A stretch of DNA of 64,000 bases from Fodinibius sp051746985 (GCA_051746985.1 JBNJFP010000006.1:46403-110402); one strand, 5' to 3'. Shown: positions 46,013 through 53,760, numbered from the stretch's first letter. Notes: a model not told the origin generated them from the sequence alone. Made by a program: numbers and translations.

Positions 46013-46416
46013 CCGGTAAGCCTTTCGTGTTGCACCATAATACACTCATTTTCGATATAGGTAAACCCAGATTCTTCGGCTAAGGATTTTGCTTCATCCG
46101 AAGAGACATTAAGCTGCGTCCATATTACCGGCTTTTGGCCCGTTTTTTCCGACCAGGCAATCACTTCGCGTACCATATCGGCGGTATATTTCGAATCCCT
46201 GAAAATATCCACCAAATCAATGGTTATATTGCTTGGCAGATCATCAATACGGGGAATACACTTAACGCCCAGAACTTCCTCATAATTGGGATTTATAGGA
46301 AAAATTCGGACGCCATTTTCTTTCAAATAGTTTGCAATATGGTAGCTCGTCCGAAATTTATTAGCCGAGCAGCCAATAATCGCCACCGTCCGTAAATTAT
46401 TGATAATTTCTTTCAT
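46009..46416 (-). CDS. CoA-binding protein (YccU-like)
   Basis: A 135-residue single CoA-binding Rossmann domain. Family marks: VAIIGCSANKFRTSYHIANYLKENG, IFPINPNYEEVLGVKCI and a late PVIWTQLNVSSDEAKSLAEESG. Stand-alone members like this one lack the ligase half; their function is unsettled. Start ATG at 46414-46416. Confidence 0.9.
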   Translation of the reverse strand: MKEIINNLRTVAIIGCSANKFRTSYHIANYLKENGVRIFPINPNYEEVLGVKCIPRIDDLPSNITIDLVDIFRDSKYTADMVREVIAWSEKTGQKPVIWTQLNVSSDEAKSLAEESGFTYIENECIMVQHERLTG

Positions 46417-46543
46417 CGGTTGTCCACCTTAAGTCGTTGAAATTGACGAAGCATATATAATAACAATTCTTAATATACGATTCTGAAAGATTGATCATAA
46501 TCGTATATTTTTAGCTTCATTTTTTAAAGAGTAATTTTCACGG

Positions 46544-47638
46544 ATGGGAACAAAGGCTAAACGATTTTTTATCAAGAATAAAAGATACGCCCCGGTCATA
46601 TTTTTTGTTGGGGGATTTATCTGGGACAGTCTTACGCTTGGACGTATCGACGGCTGGTACAGTAACACCATTTTATTTGTGTATCTCATCTCCCTTACGG
46701 CCTGCCTGTATATCCATAATTTAGCTGATGACGGACGATGGCAAGGCACCTTTCTGGAACCTTATCAGCAATATGCCCCCCTGGCCATACAATTCTTTTT
46801 AGGAGGATTGTCCAGCGCATACGTCATCTTCTTTTTCCAGAGCGTGACCTTCACCCGAACGATGGTTTTTTTCGTCATCTTGGTCGTGATACTACTTTCA
46901 AACGAGCTGCTTCGCAATCGCATATCCAATAAATACCTGCAGTTTAGTGCCTATTTCTTTGTCTCCTTCACCTTTTTCACCTTCTTTACGCCCGTTTTAT
47001 TTGGGGTGATGAATACCCTGCTATTTATTATATCAGGGCTGGCAAGCCTCGGCTTTTCGCTGCTTTTTATCAGTTACATCTATGGCAAAAGTCCTTCTAC
47101 CCGGAATGACATCTCCTGGTTCAAGATGGGAGGCATCATCATTACAATGTATGTCATCATCAATATTTTCTATTATTTCAATCTCATTCCTCCCGTTCCC
47201 CTTTCACTTCAAAATGGAATTGTTGCCTATAATGTGGAAAAGCAGGATGATACATTCCAGGTTTCTTACGAACAGGCAAACCTGTTTACCTTTTGGGAAA
47301 CCTATGATCACACCTTTAGTTATGCACCTGAGGATACGGTATATATTTACACCTCCATTTTTGCTCCTACTGATTTACGAAAATCAGTACAACATCAATG
47401 GCAACAGTTTTCACCCACAAACAAACAGTGGCATACCACCGATGAAATAAATTATGATGTTATTGGAGGGCGCAGAGGGGGTTTCAGGGGATCTACATAC
47501 AAAACAAACGTCGCCGAAGGAAAGTGGAGAGTCAACGTAATTACCGAAGAAGGACTTGTACTCGGCCGTATTGATTTTACAATTCTCAACGACAGTACCT
47601 TCGACAAATCCCACCTTACCACCAAACAATTTCAATAA
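46544..47638 (+). CDS. Polytopic membrane protein with C-terminal DUF2914 domain
   Basis: A 364-residue protein with seven or so transmembrane helices (about 15-240) and a C-terminal extracytoplasmic DUF2914 domain (about 255-355: VYIYTSIFAPTDLRKSVQHQW, GKWRVNVITEEGLVLG). Function is unknown. It shares the DUF2914 domain with the exported protein at 5938-6336. A possible -7 element TATATTTT lies about 40 bases before the ATG at 46544. Confidence 0.85.
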   Translation: MGTKAKRFFIKNKRYAPVIFFVGGFIWDSLTLGRIDGWYSNTILFVYLISLTACLYIHNLADDGRWQGTFLEPYQQYAPLAIQFFLGGLSSAYVIFFFQSVTFTRTMVFFVILVVILLSNELLRNRISNKYLQFSAYFFVSFTFFTFFTPVLFGVMNTLLFIISGLASLGFSLLFISYIYGKSPSTRNDISWFKMGGIIITMYVIINIFYYFNLIPPVPLSLQNGIVAYNVEKQDDTFQVSYEQANLFTFWETYDHTFSYAPEDTVYIYTSIFAPTDLRKSVQHQWQQFSPTNKQWHTTDEINYDVIGGRRGGFRGSTYKTNVAEGKWRVNVITEEGLVLGRIDFTILNDSTFDKSHLTTKQFQ

Positions 47639-47670
47639 ATTTAGCGGTCTTTATTCTCCACAAAAAACCT

Positions 47671-47678
47671 TATATTTG
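47671..47678 (+). promoter_or_regulatory. Putative -7 element for the FKBP gene
   Basis: TATATTTG matches TAnnTTTG exactly, 39 bases before the start codon. No good TTG is seen at the -33 position, so the call rests on one element. Confidence 0.35.
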
Positions 47679-47716
47679 AGCCATTAACGACAATTGGAAA
47701 CAAACCAAAAAGTATT

Positions 47717-48154
47717 TTGTCAAAAGTTAAAGACGGTGACACCGTAAAAGTGCACTACACAGGAACATTAACTGAAGATGGAACTGAATTTGACAGTTCC
47801 GAAGGCCGAGAGCCTCTTGAATTTACACTGGGAGAAGGACAACTTATCCCTGGCTTTGAAAAAGCGGTCATTGGCTTGGAAGAAGGCGACGAAACTACCG
47901 TAGATATCGAATCCGGTGACGCCTATGGTCAGCGACGCGAAGACCTGGAGCTTGAAGTAGCAAAGTCTGACCTGCCCGACAATATCGACCCACAGGTTGG
48001 CATGCAGCTTCAGATGCAACAGCAAGAAAACGGACAAGCTATTCCCGTCCAAATTACTGCTGTCGAAGATGAATTTGTTAAGCTCGATGCTAACCATCCG
48101 TTGGCTGGCAAAGACCTAACATTCGATATTGAGCTTGTTGAAATTGTTGAATAA
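47717..48154 (+). CDS. FKBP-type peptidyl-prolyl isomerase, SlyD-like
   Basis: A 145-residue protein with an FKBP domain carrying the SlyD-style insert-in-flap domain: KDGDTVKVHYTGTLTEDGTEFDSS, LIPGFEKAVIGLEEGDE, the IF insert around 70-125 (DAYGQRREDLELEVAKSDLP) and the return strand HPLAGKDLTFDIELVEI. It lacks the His-rich tail of E. coli SlyD. It acts as a folding catalyst and chaperone. The start is TTG at 47717; no ATG upstream gives a better N-terminus. A terminator follows. Confidence 0.93.
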   Translation: MSKVKDGDTVKVHYTGTLTEDGTEFDSSEGREPLEFTLGEGQLIPGFEKAVIGLEEGDETTVDIESGDAYGQRREDLELEVAKSDLPDNIDPQVGMQLQMQQQENGQAIPVQITAVEDEFVKLDANHPLAGKDLTFDIELVEIVE

Positions 48155-48180
48155 TTACTTCAACGCTCATTACTGATTTT

Positions 48181-48217
48181 AAGCCTGGATCTGAACTACT
48201 CAGATTCAGGCTTTTTT
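48181..48217 (+). terminator. Terminator after the FKBP gene
   Basis: AAGCCTG-GATCTGA pairs with TCAGAT-TCAGGCTT (one mismatch) over a short loop, followed by a T-run. It lies between convergent genes and its end touches the methyltransferase stop at 48216. Confidence 0.8.
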
Positions 48218-48842
48218 ATTTTTTACGGATAATAGTAACCCCATCACGTACCGGAAGCATTACCTGCTCTACGGCCTCATCATCCCGAACTATCTTGCTC
48301 ATCTTATCAATGGCTTCGGCCTTCTCTGTTTGGGGATCCAACACCTCTCCGCCCCACAATACATTATCGATCACCATAATACCGCCCTGCTGCACGCGCG
48401 GCAAAATCATTTCATAATACTTCGGATAGTTGATCTTATCGGCATCCAAAAAAACAAAATCGAAGGTGCCCGGAATTTTGGGAATGGTCTCCAAAGCCTT
48501 TCCCATAAGCAGCGTAATTTTTGAACCGGACTCACTTTTACTAAAGAACGTCCGCGCAATATTCTCATAGCGTTTGTTATATTCACAGGTAAACAACTCA
48601 CCATCTTCGGGCAGTGCTTCGGCCATCGTCAGCGCCGAATAACCGGTAAACGTACCTACTTCAAGCACACGCCTGGCACCCGATATTTTAATCAGCATCG
48701 CCAGCAGACGCCCCACCAACTGACCGCTTAACATGTCGATATGCTGCAAATCCTCATCCGAAGCGGTAATAAGTTCTTTCACCACCTCAGAATCGTCCGT
48801 GGTATAACGCTCGGCATAAGACTCCAACACCTTTCGATCCAT
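48216..48842 (-). CDS. SAM-dependent O-methyltransferase (caffeoyl-CoA/catechol type)
   Basis: A 208-residue class I methyltransferase. The SAM site is visible as LEVGTFTGYSALTMAEALP, with the following acidic residue in LFTCEYNKRY, and the metal-binding FVFLDADKINYPKYYE and MVIDNVLWGGEVLDP. This is the cation-dependent O-methyltransferase family. The substrate is unknown. Start ATG at 48840-48842. Confidence 0.92.
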   Translation of the reverse strand: MDRKVLESYAERYTTDDSEVVKELITASDEDLQHIDMLSGQLVGRLLAMLIKISGARRVLEVGTFTGYSALTMAEALPEDGELFTCEYNKRYENIARTFFSKSESGSKITLLMGKALETIPKIPGTFDFVFLDADKINYPKYYEMILPRVQQGGIMVIDNVLWGGEVLDPQTEKAEAIDKMSKIVRDDEAVEQVMLPVRDGVTIIRKK

Positions 48843-48924
48843 AAGATAATCGCAATTTATTACTGGAAACTCTTGTTAAGCCTAAAGATATTCAGGTCAG
48901 TTACACTCAACAAATAATTTAGCT

Positions 48925-49587
48925 GTGGATTTTATCCCCGCCAAAGAGTCCCCCATTTTTATCAGGATATTCCGGACTTACACCAAGCTCCTTTTTAAAT
49001 GGAGATTCAAAAAGGTATGGCTTAAGCAGGAATATTCTCCCTGCTCTCACTGCAAAACGGTGTATTTCTTGAACCATCACTCCTGGTGGGATGGACTGAT
49101 TCCGTTGATGCTCAACGAGTATCGCTTTCAGCAGCAAGCCCGGGCCATCATGGAAGACAAGCAGATGAAAACCTATTCACTTTTTAAAAGAATCGGAGCC
49201 TTCTCCATCAACCGGGATGACCCGCGCAGTGCTATCAGCTCTCTGCGTTACGCCGTAAAATCATTCGAACGCGATAACGCCAGCCTTTTTATCTATCCCG
49301 AGGGAATGATCACACCTGCCGGATCCAATATGAATTTTGAGGGTGGACTTGCCTGGCTTCATGATAAGTTGGGCGACGTTGATTTTGTCCCCATCGGCAT
49401 TTATATGCACACCATTCGTTATGATAAACCGGAGCTGCACCTGCATGTAGGCCGTCCGGTTCGGCTGGATGATGCTTTGCCCAGAGAAGAAAAAACAGCT
49501 CAATTCGAAACCGGCTTGGATAACATGCTTGTTGAACTACGAAAAACAGCCGGCTTTGACGACAGCGAATTTGAACGGTTTTTATGA
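48925..49587 (+). CDS. PlsC-type acyltransferase (CruD-like candidate)
   Basis: A 220-residue lysophospholipid-acyltransferase-fold enzyme. The catalytic HxxxxD box is HHSWWD near residue 50-55, and the acceptor-site motif is FIYPEGMITPAG near 122-133. No transmembrane anchor is obvious beyond a hydrophobic-aromatic N-terminus. The start is GTG at 48925. With a CrtC-type hydratase and a GT2 glycosyltransferase within 4 kb, an acyl transfer to a carotenoid glycoside (as CruD of green sulfur bacteria) is plausible; ordinary phospholipid synthesis is the alternative. Confidence 0.8.
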   Translation: MDFIPAKESPIFIRIFRTYTKLLFKWRFKKVWLKQEYSPCSHCKTVYFLNHHSWWDGLIPLMLNEYRFQQQARAIMEDKQMKTYSLFKRIGAFSINRDDPRSAISSLRYAVKSFERDNASLFIYPEGMITPAGSNMNFEGGLAWLHDKLGDVDFVPIGIYMHTIRYDKPELHLHVGRPVRLDDALPREEKTAQFETGLDNMLVELRKTAGFDDSEFERFL

Positions 49588-49625
49588 TTTTTACCAAACC
49601 CTTGGAGTTTTCCCACCATACAAAT

Positions 49626-49650
49626 GAAGTCCGCCTCGCAGTTGGACTTT
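49626..49650. repeat. 25-base REP-like palindrome, family 1, copy E
   Basis: Arms GAAGTCC and GGACTTT, extended by AAAT/ATTT. Together with 49691 and 49780 it fills the first part of the gene-free stretch 49588-50416. Confidence 0.65.
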
Positions 49651-49690
49651 ATTTTTGCAAAACCCAGAGGGCTTGTAGCTGTATCACCTC

Positions 49691-49721
49691 CCATCCGAAT
49701 GCTTATGTTACAGTCGGATGG
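49691..49721. repeat. 31-base dispersed palindrome, family 2, copy 2
   Basis: Perfect arms CCATCCGA / TCGGATGG around ATGCTTATGTTACAG, the same length as the copy at 44471-44501. Confidence 0.65.
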
Positions 49722-49779
49722 ATATATTTATTAGCAAACTATGGTATTGGAGTGCAAACTCTTCAACCCACAGCATCTA

Positions 49780-49804
49780 CGTGCCGAAGCGGAGCTACGG
49801 TACG
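49780..49804. repeat. 25-base dispersed palindrome, family 3, copy 3
   Basis: Arms CGTGCCG and CGGTACG with centre AAGCGGAGCTA, sharing GAGCTACGG with the copy at 32727-32751. Confidence 0.6.
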
Positions 49805-49823
49805 AAATAGGAACATTCTATTC

Positions 49824-49922
49824 ATCGGGTAAATAAAATAACCAATTTACATCCCTCCCCGCCTCCGGCGGCACTCCCTTCAAAGGGAGATCTTATCTGT
49901 TAATCTCACGGATTAAAATATC
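49824..49922 (+). repeat. 99-base direct repeat left of the second gap
   Basis: Identical over 99 bases to 50023-50121, with only the 100-N gap between. It is best explained as overlapping contig ends of a k=99 assembly rather than a real duplication. It contains the hairpin-prone CTCCCTTcaAAGGGAG. Confidence 0.9.
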
Positions 49923-50022
49923 NNNNNNNNNNNNNNNNNNNNNNNNNNNNNNNNNNNNNNNNNNNNNNNNNNNNNNNNNNNNNNNNNNNNNNNNNNNNNN
50001 NNNNNNNNNNNNNNNNNNNNNN
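49923..50022. other. Assembly gap (100 N)
   Basis: Exactly 100 N between two identical 99-base ends. The true sequence may simply be continuous with one copy of the 99 bases. Confidence 0.99.
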
Positions 50023-50121
50023 ATCGGGTAAATAAAATAACCAATTTACATCCCTCCCCGCCTCCGGCGGCACTCCCTTCAAAGGGAGATCTTATCTGTT
50101 AATCTCACGGATTAAAATATC
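50023..50121 (+). repeat. 99-base direct repeat right of the second gap
   Basis: Exact copy of 49824-49922; see that entry for the assembly explanation. Confidence 0.9.
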
Positions 50122-50303
50122 GGCCTTGGATTCTGAACGAAGTAAAAGCGGGTGAAAAGGATAATTCTGTACTGGTTCAAATTTTAGAATTTGCTTTCAA
50201 ACGTTATGGACCATCAGAATTATCCAACCCGCCGAACGTAGTGCCTTCAGAATCCAAAGTCTTGACTTTTTCGTCCCTTTTGTGTCAAGACAAAAGGGAC
50301 ACC
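50122..50303 (+). repeat. 183-base nested inverted-repeat element, copy 2
   Basis: It starts GGCCTTGGATTCTGA. Outer pair GGATTCTGA / TCAGAATCC, inner pair GGATAATTCTG / CAGAATTATCC, middle pair GCGGGT / ACCCGC, and a terminal hairpin GTCCCTTTTG / CAAAAGGGAC. It aligns with the reverse complement of 40831-41013 over its whole length. 50304-50416 is AT-rich and holds nothing else I recognise. Confidence 0.75.
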
Positions 50304-50416
50304 AAAATAAATTGATTCAACCATAACACCTTAAAAAAATAACACAAGCGGACGCTTGCGCTATTAAAGGGTTTTGTTCGGGAGTATAACTCTCTCACAA
50401 TTTTTTTGGAAAATAA

Positions 50417-51493
50417 TCACCACGTCCACCGGTAAAGTTGCTGCGACCGCTGTACCCAGTGCGGGCCTTCTGTTTTATACCAAATCCGCATATTAACAAA
50501 CGGCCAAAACAATCGAGCATAAACTCGGGACGGTTTTATATATTCGGTGATTCCCGTTGCCCGTTCTACCTGTTTGCCGTTAGACCAACTTAAAAAGCCA
50601 TCACTTTTATAACGCTGATAAAACGGTCCATTATCGAGCAGTTTTGACTGCTGAATTTGAATTTCCGTATCGGCAGATCGGAATCCTAATTTATGGGCTG
50701 TATTCAGTCCAAAGAGCGTCAACCCCTTGTCGGCAAGAGAGATATCATCAAACTGTTGCCGTACAGAAAAATCCCCATTATCAAAAAGCCACGCCCGGTG
50801 TTGCTGCTCATTCTTTCGATTCATCACGTAATACACCAGCGTTGCCGAATCAAAATGAAAGCGTCCCCAGTACCAATCGTCAAACTCATTGCGCATGGGC
50901 TCCTGGCCGGTATTGTGATCGTGATACCCAAATCCATCAAACTGAATCTTTCGCTCCTCCCCGTTGATTTCTAACGTCAAATCAGCTTCGATTTCTGCCC
51001 GCGGCTGCACCAAATTCCAGGTGTGTCCTTTTTGGGATTGGGATCCAGTCAGCTTAAGCTCCTGCCTGACACTCTGAAATATAATATCCCCCTCCAACCT
51101 ATCCCCATTGGGCAACTGTTCGCTCAGCATTAGTTGATATTGCAGCTTCCCGTCACTTAACACTCCCTCCATAGTATGATCTCCTACCCCCACCAGCGGC
51201 TTTTCTTCATCAAAGTGACAATCTTTGGGATCAAATTCGGTGAAGCTGTAGTAGGTGGGCCGGCCGTGCTCGTAAATTGAGATACTTATCGCCGGGTAGT
51301 CGGCGGGAGAAGGGTTTTCATCCGCCAGCTGCGCACCATTATATCTTGTTGAAAAAGGATTGCCCTCGTATAAAATGACGACAAAACTAAATCGATCATC
51401 CGAGGAAATACCATCGAAGTACCACCATTCATAGCCGCCGCTTCGCTGCGATGGACTACGGACATCTTTTCTAACATCGGATATGATATTCAT
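50417..51493 (-). CDS. crtC: CrtC-type carotenoid 1,2-hydratase (hydroxyneurosporene synthase-like)
   Basis: A 358-residue lipocalin-like protein of the CrtC/AttH family. Recognisable segments are GGYEWWYFDG near the N-terminus, GYHDHNTGQEPM and DDWYWGRFHF in the middle, and a WW/aromatic-rich second domain. CrtC adds water to the 1,2 double bond of acyclic carotenoid ends, creating the hydroxyl later glycosylated. The start is ATG at 51491-51493, divergent from the glycosyltransferase by 85 bases. The family is broad, so the carotenoid role is inference supported by neighbours. Confidence 0.82.
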   Translation of the reverse strand: MNIISDVRKDVRSPSQRSGGYEWWYFDGISSDDRFSFVVILYEGNPFSTRYNGAQLADENPSPADYPAISISIYEHGRPTYYSFTEFDPKDCHFDEEKPLVGVGDHTMEGVLSDGKLQYQLMLSEQLPNGDRLEGDIIFQSVRQELKLTGSQSQKGHTWNLVQPRAEIEADLTLEINGEERKIQFDGFGYHDHNTGQEPMRNEFDDWYWGRFHFDSATLVYYVMNRKNEQQHRAWLFDNGDFSVRQQFDDISLADKGLTLFGLNTAHKLGFRSADTEIQIQQSKLLDNGPFYQRYKSDGFLSWSNGKQVERATGITEYIKPSRVYARLFWPFVNMRIWYKTEGPHWVQRSQQLYRWTW

Positions 51494-51578
51494 AATGGGC
51501 CAATTAAATAGTTTGAACGATGAGCCGCAACCTTGAGTTGCTGTTTGAACTTTTCACTTACTCCGCTACCTTTTAGTG

Positions 51579-52745
51579 ATGACTATTTTACTCTACATAG
51601 CACTGGGATATCTGCTGGTGACCGGTGGCATTTTGTATCTGAATAAAAAGGATTTTTCGCCCCTGCCGCCCACGCCCCGCAACTATTTTGACGAGCAGGC
51701 CCCGCCGGTGAGCATCTGCATTCCAGCCCGCAATGAAGCAAACTCTATTGAACGGTGTGTACGTTCCGCTGTGGACCAACAATATCCCAATCACCGGGTT
51801 TTGGTACTTGATGACGGCTCCACCGATGGCACTTCTGAACTTCTGGATGCACTCGAAGAACGTCACCCCAATATATTGACAGTCATCAGCGGAAAACCGA
51901 AACCGGATGACTGGTTGGGCAAATCATGGGCCTGTCAACAGCTTTCGGAATACGCTGAGGGAGAAATTCTCATTTTTATCGACGCCGACACCTGGCTGGA
52001 ACCGGAAGCCGCTGCCAAAACCGTGCGCACGATGGGCAGCGATGTGGTCGATTTTATCAGCCTGTGGCCCATGCAGAAATTTGGATCGTTCTGGGAAAAG
52101 GCGGTGATTCCACTCGTCTATTTTGCGCTGCTTACGCTGCTGCCCACGCGATATGTTTGGAAGGCTCCCAAATGGGTCCCCTCATTTTTAAGAGGTAATG
52201 TGAGTCCCTTATTTGCCGCAGCCAACGGACAGTTTATGGCTTTTAAACGAAAGGCGTACGAGGCTATTGGCGGACATCAATCTGTAAAGCAGCAGGTGGT
52301 CGAAGATGTAGCCCTGGCAAAAAATATCAAATGGGGCGGCTTTCGCATGAAGATGTACCACGGTAAAGGCGCCATAAGCTGCCGCATGTACGAATCAGGG
52401 CGTGAGCTCTGGGAGGGGTTTCGTAAGAATTTTTTTGCCGGCTTCGGGCATCGCCCCGCTTTTTTTATCGGGATGGGGCTGCTGCACCTCATCACTTTTG
52501 TGATCCCCATCCTAAGTCTGCCCTTTTTTGTTATATGGGGATCTTCAAAACTGATGCTGTTGGCCTTGACTGCCATTCTGTTGATGTATGCACAGCGTTT
52601 CACCGTTGATCGCTGGTTCAGTTGGAAACATCGTTACGGACTTTTACATCCCCTGGGAGTAGGTTGGTTTCAACTGCTTGGGGTGCAAACACTCTTGGAT
52701 TACTTCAATGAGGAATCAGCACAGTGGAAAAACCGGGAGCTTTGA
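51579..52745 (+). CDS. Family 2 glycosyltransferase, membrane-bound (CruC/CrtQ-like candidate)
   Basis: About 388 residues. An N-terminal membrane helix is followed by a GT-A domain (VSICIPARNEANSIERCV, LDDGSTDGTSELL, the metal-binding IFIDADTWLEP), a late acceptor motif VVEDVALAKNIKWGG, and two or three C-terminal transmembrane helices. The sequence DDWLGKSWACQQ after the first motifs is typical of carotenoid and hopanoid-associated GT2 enzymes. The in-frame GTG at 51576 is 3 bases upstream of the chosen ATG. It is divergent from crtC. Confidence 0.85.
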   Translation: MTILLYIALGYLLVTGGILYLNKKDFSPLPPTPRNYFDEQAPPVSICIPARNEANSIERCVRSAVDQQYPNHRVLVLDDGSTDGTSELLDALEERHPNILTVISGKPKPDDWLGKSWACQQLSEYAEGEILIFIDADTWLEPEAAAKTVRTMGSDVVDFISLWPMQKFGSFWEKAVIPLVYFALLTLLPTRYVWKAPKWVPSFLRGNVSPLFAAANGQFMAFKRKAYEAIGGHQSVKQQVVEDVALAKNIKWGGFRMKMYHGKGAISCRMYESGRELWEGFRKNFFAGFGHRPAFFIGMGLLHLITFVIPILSLPFFVIWGSSKLMLLALTAILLMYAQRFTVDRWFSWKHRYGLLHPLGVGWFQLLGVQTLLDYFNEESAQWKNREL

Positions 52746-52819
52746 TGGTCTGGCCGTGGCTGATACAGGCCATAAGTTGCTGTTTATTTTTACCTCCAAA
52801 GTATCCATATTGCAGATAG

Positions 52820-53737
52820 ATGAAGAAAGCGATTGACAAATATCTGCGCTATTTAAAGATTGAGCGAAATGCCTCAGAGCATACCATATCTTCGTATCAA
52901 AATGACTTAAGCCAGTTCCTCAATTTTTGCAGCAAACAATTTCATGTTGATAAGAATGAACTGGATGTTACCGGTATCGAACGACTGACTATCCGTTTGT
53001 GGCTGGGAGAGCTCTCAGAACGCGGTCTGGCCAAAAGTACCATTGCAAGAAAAGTAGCTTCCGTTCGTTCTTTTTTTAAGTACTGTTTTAAACGTGGTAT
53101 TGTTGAACAAAATCCGGCTCATTTACTGGTGGTTCCCAAGACCGATCAGTTGCTGCCAAAAACTGCCACTGCCGAAGATCTCAACAGAATGATGGAGATG
53201 GCCAAAGGCGACTCTGCTGAATCGGCACAAAACAGGGCTATTTTAGAGCTGCTTTATGGCACGGGTATTCGTTTGAGCGAACTGGTTAACCTGAACGAAG
53301 AGGATATCAATTTTAAACTCAATCAAATTAAGGTGTTGGGCAAGGGCGCCAAGCAACGTATTGTGCCATTTGGGCAGCAAGCGGCAAAAGCGCTGCAAAA
53401 CCATCTTGATACCAAGCCGCAACTTTATGGAAAACGAACCAACGCCGATGCCCGAAAGGCTGTCTTTATTGCGGCCAGTGGACAGCGGTTGTACCCACGG
53501 GCCGTGCAGCGCATTGTGAAAGACTACCTGCAGCGGGCCAGCGAGGTCACGCAGAAAAGTCCCCACGTATTGCGACACAGTTTTGCTACGCACCTCCTTG
53601 ATCAAGGTGCTGACATCAGAGTAATTAAAGAGTTGTTGGGCCACGCTAATTTGGCCGCTACACAAGTTTATACGCATACTTCAGTTGAACGACTGAAAAA
53701 CGTTTACGAAACAGCTCATCCACGAGCTAAAAATTAA
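52820..53737 (+). CDS. xerC: Tyrosine recombinase of the XerC/XerD type
   Basis: A 305-residue site-specific recombinase resolving chromosome dimers at dif. It has an N-terminal SAM-like core-binding domain (about 1-100) and a catalytic domain with the complete set Arg151, Lys175, His249, Arg252, His275 and Tyr284 (GTGIRLSE, SPHVLRHSFATHLL, LLGHANLAATQVYTH). Length is normal. Whether it is the XerC or XerD orthologue is not settled. It sits directly before hpf; the genomic position and intact core argue for a housekeeping recombinase rather than an integrase. Confidence 0.93.
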   Translation: MKKAIDKYLRYLKIERNASEHTISSYQNDLSQFLNFCSKQFHVDKNELDVTGIERLTIRLWLGELSERGLAKSTIARKVASVRSFFKYCFKRGIVEQNPAHLLVVPKTDQLLPKTATAEDLNRMMEMAKGDSAESAQNRAILELLYGTGIRLSELVNLNEEDINFKLNQIKVLGKGAKQRIVPFGQQAAKALQNHLDTKPQLYGKRTNADARKAVFIAASGQRLYPRAVQRIVKDYLQRASEVTQKSPHVLRHSFATHLLDQGADIRVIKELLGHANLAATQVYTHTSVERLKNVYETAHPRAKN

Positions 53738-53746
53738 AGTTAATTT

Positions 53747-53753
53747 AGGAGGT
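53747..53753 (+). promoter_or_regulatory. Strong Shine-Dalgarno before hpf
   Basis: AGGAGGT sits 7 bases before the ATG. Most genes in this window lack such a site. Confidence 0.75.
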
Positions 53754-53760
53754 TATATTT

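Noticed and set aside
49824..50121. Genuine 99-base tandem or transposon-flanking duplication
   Set aside because: Perfect identity, length 99 and a 100-N spacer fit a contig-overlap artefact better.
40831..50303. Retron-type msr/msd RNA
   Set aside because: No reverse transcriptase gene is within the window and the paired a1/a2 ends with the branching G context are not apparent.
52820..53737. Integrase of a mobile element
   Set aside because: No att-like repeats or cargo genes surround it; length, motifs and its position before hpf fit XerC/XerD.
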